This document shows, in pieces, positions 61,414 to 64,000 of a stretch of DNA of 64,000 nucleotides. Where the stretch lies: assembly GCF_029323795.1 (NCBI RefSeq), contig NZ_CP119758.1, positions 2,976,001 through 3,040,000 of the forward strand, written 5' to 3'. Source of the stretch: Zobellia alginiliquefaciens. Lineage in GTDB: Bacteria > Bacteroidota > Bacteroidia > Flavobacteriales > Flavobacteriaceae. Both the position numbers and the translations under genes were made by a program. The first letter of the stretch is position 1; each line of letters opens with the position of its first letter. The notes below the pieces were generated by a model. That model had not been told where the DNA came from. It made no database searches and saw only the letters and a program-made list of their open reading frames with translations.

Positions 61414-62661
61414 ATGGACGTATTAAAGATAGCAACAGCAGGTAGTGTAGATGACGGAAAAAGTACCTTGATCGGTAGAATTCTGTATGATACAAAATCA
61501 TTGACTAGCGATAAGCTAGAAGCCATAGAAAAGACCAGTAAGAGCAAAGGGTATGATTACCTAGATTTCTCATTGGCTACAGATGGTCTAGTGGCCGAGC
61601 GTGAGCAAGGTATTACTATAGATGTGGCACATATCTATTTTTCAACTGCAAAGAAAAGTTACATTATTGCCGATACTCCCGGTCATGTAGAGTACACACG
61701 TAATATGGTTACTGGTGCTTCTACTTCTCAAGCAGCAATTATTTTGATCGATGCTAGAAAAGGAGTTATAGAGCAGACCAACCGTCACTTTTTTATCAAT
61801 AACCTATTGCGCATCAAAGATGTTGTGGTAGCTATTAATAAAATGGACTTGGTTGATTATTCCGAGGAAACGTACAATGCAATCAAAGCCGATTTTGAGG
61901 AGTTGATGGCAAAAAGAGATTACCAAGATCAGAAGATTACCTTCATTCCTGTTAGTGCTTTAAAAGGTGATAACGTTGTGAACAAAACGGATAAGACGCC
62001 TTGGTATACAGGTCCTACTTTATTGGAGCATTTTGAGGCTTTGGATCGTAAGGATATTTTTAATGTAGGTACACCGCGTTTTCCGGTTCAGTATGTTATC
62101 CGTCCTAAGACAGATGAGCATCATGACTTTAGAGGTTTTGCCGGTAAGGTTTACGGTGGCGAGTTGAGTGTTGGAGATGAGGTTGTGGCTCTTCCATCGC
62201 AAACAAGGTCTAAGATCAAGGATATTTATTTCTACGACAAGAAGTTCCAGACGGCTTCAAGAAGGTCTTCGGTAACGATTACTTTAGAAGATGAAATTAA
62301 TATCAGTAGAGGGGATATGTTGGTGAAAGCTGAAGATTTACCTACTATCGATAAGCAGTTTACCGCTACTATTTCTTGGATGGATTCAAATCAATTGACA
62401 GCAGGTAAGAAATATGTGGTACAACACGGTGTAAACAAAGTGTTGGCCAAGGTTGATAATATTCACCATAAAATCAATCCTGATTATTCTGGTATAGATA
62501 CAGAAGTACAAGGGTTGGGTATGAATGATATCGCTCAGGTAACCTTCAAATTAAACAAGCCAATTTTTTACGACAAATTTGAAAATCACCGTACCAATGG
62601 TTCGTTTATCTTAATCGATACTCAGACCAACAGTACTGTAGGGGCTGGTTTCATAAGTTAG
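61414..62661 (+). CDS. cysN: Sulfate adenylyltransferase, GTPase subunit CysN
   Basis: 415 residues. GTPase that drives APS synthesis with CysD. G1 is GSVDDGKSTLIGR, G3 is DTPGHVEYTRNM and G4 is NKMDLVDY; the EF-Tu-like barrels follow. It stops after the CysN part: there is no C-terminal APS kinase (CysC) domain as in the CysNC fusions of ~630 residues. It ends ~120 bp before the sulfite reductase gene, which has its own operator-like box. Confidence 0.95.
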   Translation: MDVLKIATAGSVDDGKSTLIGRILYDTKSLTSDKLEAIEKTSKSKGYDYLDFSLATDGLVAEREQGITIDVAHIYFSTAKKSYIIADTPGHVEYTRNMVTGASTSQAAIILIDARKGVIEQTNRHFFINNLLRIKDVVVAINKMDLVDYSEETYNAIKADFEELMAKRDYQDQKITFIPVSALKGDNVVNKTDKTPWYTGPTLLEHFEALDRKDIFNVGTPRFPVQYVIRPKTDEHHDFRGFAGKVYGGELSVGDEVVALPSQTRSKIKDIYFYDKKFQTASRRSSVTITLEDEINISRGDMLVKAEDLPTIDKQFTATISWMDSNQLTAGKKYVVQHGVNKVLAKVDNIHHKINPDYSGIDTEVQGLGMNDIAQVTFKLNKPIFYDKFENHRTNGSFILIDTQTNSTVGAGFIS

Positions 62662-62706
62662 GAAACCAGAAGTTATCCAACGGATTAAAGGGGACATTTA
62701 AATATC

Positions 62707-62727
62707 TCTATAAAATCCATAGGAAAA
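62707..62727 (+). promoter_or_regulatory. Rrf2-type operator box 3, upstream of the sulfite reductase gene
   Basis: A variant of the 21-bp box (TCTA, AAAAT, CCATAGG, A-rich end) matching boxes 1 and 2 at 16 of 21 positions each. It lies 53 bp before the ATG. A further TACC/GGTA inverted repeat lies at about 62744-62760. Confidence 0.5.
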
Positions 62728-62780
62728 ATAGATAAATAATAATCTACCGATAAAAAGGTAAGAAACTAGATATAAACAGC

Positions 62781-64000
62781 ATGCAAAGTTTCAGAACAGA
62801 AATAGAAAATCCCGTAGTTGAAAAGGATATTTTGGCCTTAGAGGCTAAAATACGCCAGTTCAAAGAAGGTAATTTAGATGAAGAAAAGTTCCGCAGTTTG
62901 CGTTTGGCTAGAGGTGTTTACGGTCAACGTCAGCCTGGCGTGCAGATGATTCGTATTAAATTGCCCTACGGTAAGGTTACCTCTAAGCAATTAAAGCGTA
63001 TCAGTGATGTTTCTGACGAATATTCTAGAGGTAGATTGCACATTACTACACGTCAAGATATTCAAATACATTATGTTGATCTTGACCGTACACCAGAACT
63101 TTGGTCGGAGCTAGAGAAAGATGACGTTACCATTCGTGAGGCTTGTGGTAATACGGTACGTAACGTAACGGCTAGTGAAACTGCCGGTATAGATGTAGAC
63201 GAACCGTTTGATGTTTCGCCATACGCCCATGCACTTTTTCAGTATTTCTTACGTAACCCGATCAGTCAAGAAATGGGCCGTAAGTTCAAAGTTTCTTTTT
63301 CTGCCAGCGATGCGGATACGGGTCTTTCGTATATGCACGATCTTGGTTTTATTGCCAAAATACAGGATGGCGTAAGAGGTTTTAAAGTGATGTTGGCCGG
63401 TGGGTTAGGTTCACAACCACGTCATGCCGAGCTACTTTTTGAATTTCTTGCAGCGGATAAAATTATTCCATTAATGGAAGGTGTGGTACGTGTGTTTGAC
63501 CGTTACGGAGAAAGAAAGAGCCGGGCAAAGGCTAGAATGAAGTTCTTGTTGAAAGATTTAGGTCTTGACGGGTTCAAAGCGCTATTGGAAGAAGAGCAAA
63601 AAGCGATTCCTTTTCAAACTTTTCATATTGATGCAGATGCATATCCTAAAGTTGAAGTAGCTAAGGTAGATGCGCCACAAGTGGAGATTGAAGATGCGGA
63701 AGCTTTTGAAATCTGGAAATCTACGAACCTTATACCTCAGAAGCAGGAAGGGTATTCGGCTATCGGTATTAAAGTACTTTTAGGTGATTTTTATACGGAT
63801 AAAGCAAGATTATTAGCTGATTTGGTAGAGCAATATGCTGCTGGCGAGTTGAGATTGAGCTTGCGTCAAAATATATTGATTCCTTACGTAGCCAATGATT
63901 TGGTTCCGTTTTTCTACAACAAACTTAAGAAACTAGGTTTTGTAGAAGCAGGGTATAACAAAGCCATAGATATTACGGCCTGTCCTGGTACGGATACTTG
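62781..64000 (+). CDS. Sulfite/nitrite reductase hemoprotein, 3' end outside window
   Basis: 406 codons are present; the C-terminal [4Fe-4S]/siroheme Cys ligands would lie beyond the right edge. The N-terminal half shows the ferredoxin-like repeat: RGVYGQRQPGVQMIRIKLPYGKVTSKQL, RGRLHITTRQDIQIHYV, IREACGNTVRNVTA (siroheme pocket), then the start of the second repeat ending DITACPGTDT. Context (cysHDN upstream) favours assimilatory sulfite reductase, ferredoxin type, over nitrite reductase. The ATG at 62781 starts the conserved region. Confidence 0.88.
   Translation, partial: MQSFRTEIENPVVEKDILALEAKIRQFKEGNLDEEKFRSLRLARGVYGQRQPGVQMIRIKLPYGKVTSKQLKRISDVSDEYSRGRLHITTRQDIQIHYVDLDRTPELWSELEKDDVTIREACGNTVRNVTASETAGIDVDEPFDVSPYAHALFQYFLRNPISQEMGRKFKVSFSASDADTGLSYMHDLGFIAKIQDGVRGFKVMLAGGLGSQPRHAELLFEFLAADKIIPLMEGVVRVFDRYGERKSRAKARMKFLLKDLGLDGFKALLEEEQKAIPFQTFHIDADAYPKVEVAKVDAPQVEIEDAEAFEIWKSTNLIPQKQEGYSAIGIKVLLGDFYTDKARLLADLVEQYAAGELRLSLRQNILIPYVANDLVPFFYNKLKKLGFVEAGYNKAIDITACPGTDT

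Noticed and set aside
1-64000. CRISPR array, prophage, insertion sequence, tRNA or rRNA genes
   Set aside because: No repeated spacer pattern, transposase, integrase or phage structural genes, cloverleaf or rRNA core was seen on either strand.

Overview
The window reads as chromosomal DNA of a marine-type member of the Bacteroidota, family Flavobacteriaceae. The evidence is the gene content (gliding and type IX secretion genes gldJ and porV, a cargo protein with a type IX C-terminal sorting domain, GLPGLI and TonB-linked outer-membrane proteins) and the promoters, many of which carry the Bacteroidota -7 box TAnnTTTG. Zobellia, Maribacter and relatives fit, but the genus cannot be fixed by eye. 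I saw no transposase, integrase, prophage, CRISPR array, rRNA or tRNA gene. This is mostly ordinary core genome.

Layout. 1-2.5 kb: gldJ (cut by the left edge) and porV, divergent. 2.5-7.6 kb: cytidine deaminase, pyruvate dehydrogenase E1-alpha and E2, an M28 peptidase lipoprotein and an SDR. 7.6-9.9 kb: a fused ethanolamine ammonia-lyase with an export-like N-terminus. 10-16.6 kb: SprT-like protein, manC, DUF389 protein, an Mla-type ABC pair and a PafA-like phosphatase. 16.6-19.9 kb: murI, folA, small membrane and glycogen-binding proteins, and a class V PLP enzyme. 20-22.5 kb: ergothioneine genes egtD and egtB. 22.6-27.5 kb: a minus-strand run etfB, etfA, bifunctional nuclease, nupC, thyA. 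It is divergent from pdhB (27.7 kb), with a 28-bp perfect palindrome between them. 28.9-41 kb: outer-membrane proteins, soluble and membrane pyrophosphatases, a TonB protein, an App1-type phosphatase and a deoxynucleoside kinase.

41-48.8 kb is a methionine/SAM block. metK sits behind a SAM-II-like leader. A SAM-I riboswitch precedes metY, a three-domain MetX-aspartokinase-homoserine dehydrogenase fusion, and metZ. Two unrelated SAM-sensing RNAs therefore lie about 1.4 kb apart. 48.8-58.2 kb is accessory: a type IX beta-helix cargo with a coupled lipoprotein, an AhpD-like protein, an MFS exporter with an AraC regulator, an SDR, an OsmC protein, and a secreted relative of low-molecular-weight tyrosine phosphatase/arsenate reductase whose catalytic loop is lost. 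58.9-64 kb is assimilatory sulfate reduction: an Rrf2 regulator with iron-sulfur-type cysteines, a DUF2061 membrane protein, cysH, cysD, cysN and a sulfite/nitrite reductase cut by the right edge. Three copies of one ~21-bp box precede these genes.

Taken together, the right half links sulfate reduction (sulfide) to O-acetylhomoserine sulfhydrylation (methionine) and SAM synthesis, under protein control at one end and RNA control at the other. No obviously new multi-gene system stands out. The best leads are the SAM-I/SAM-II pairing, the Rrf2 box regulon, the dead phosphatase-like protein, the exported EutBC fusion and the etf/pdhB palindrome.
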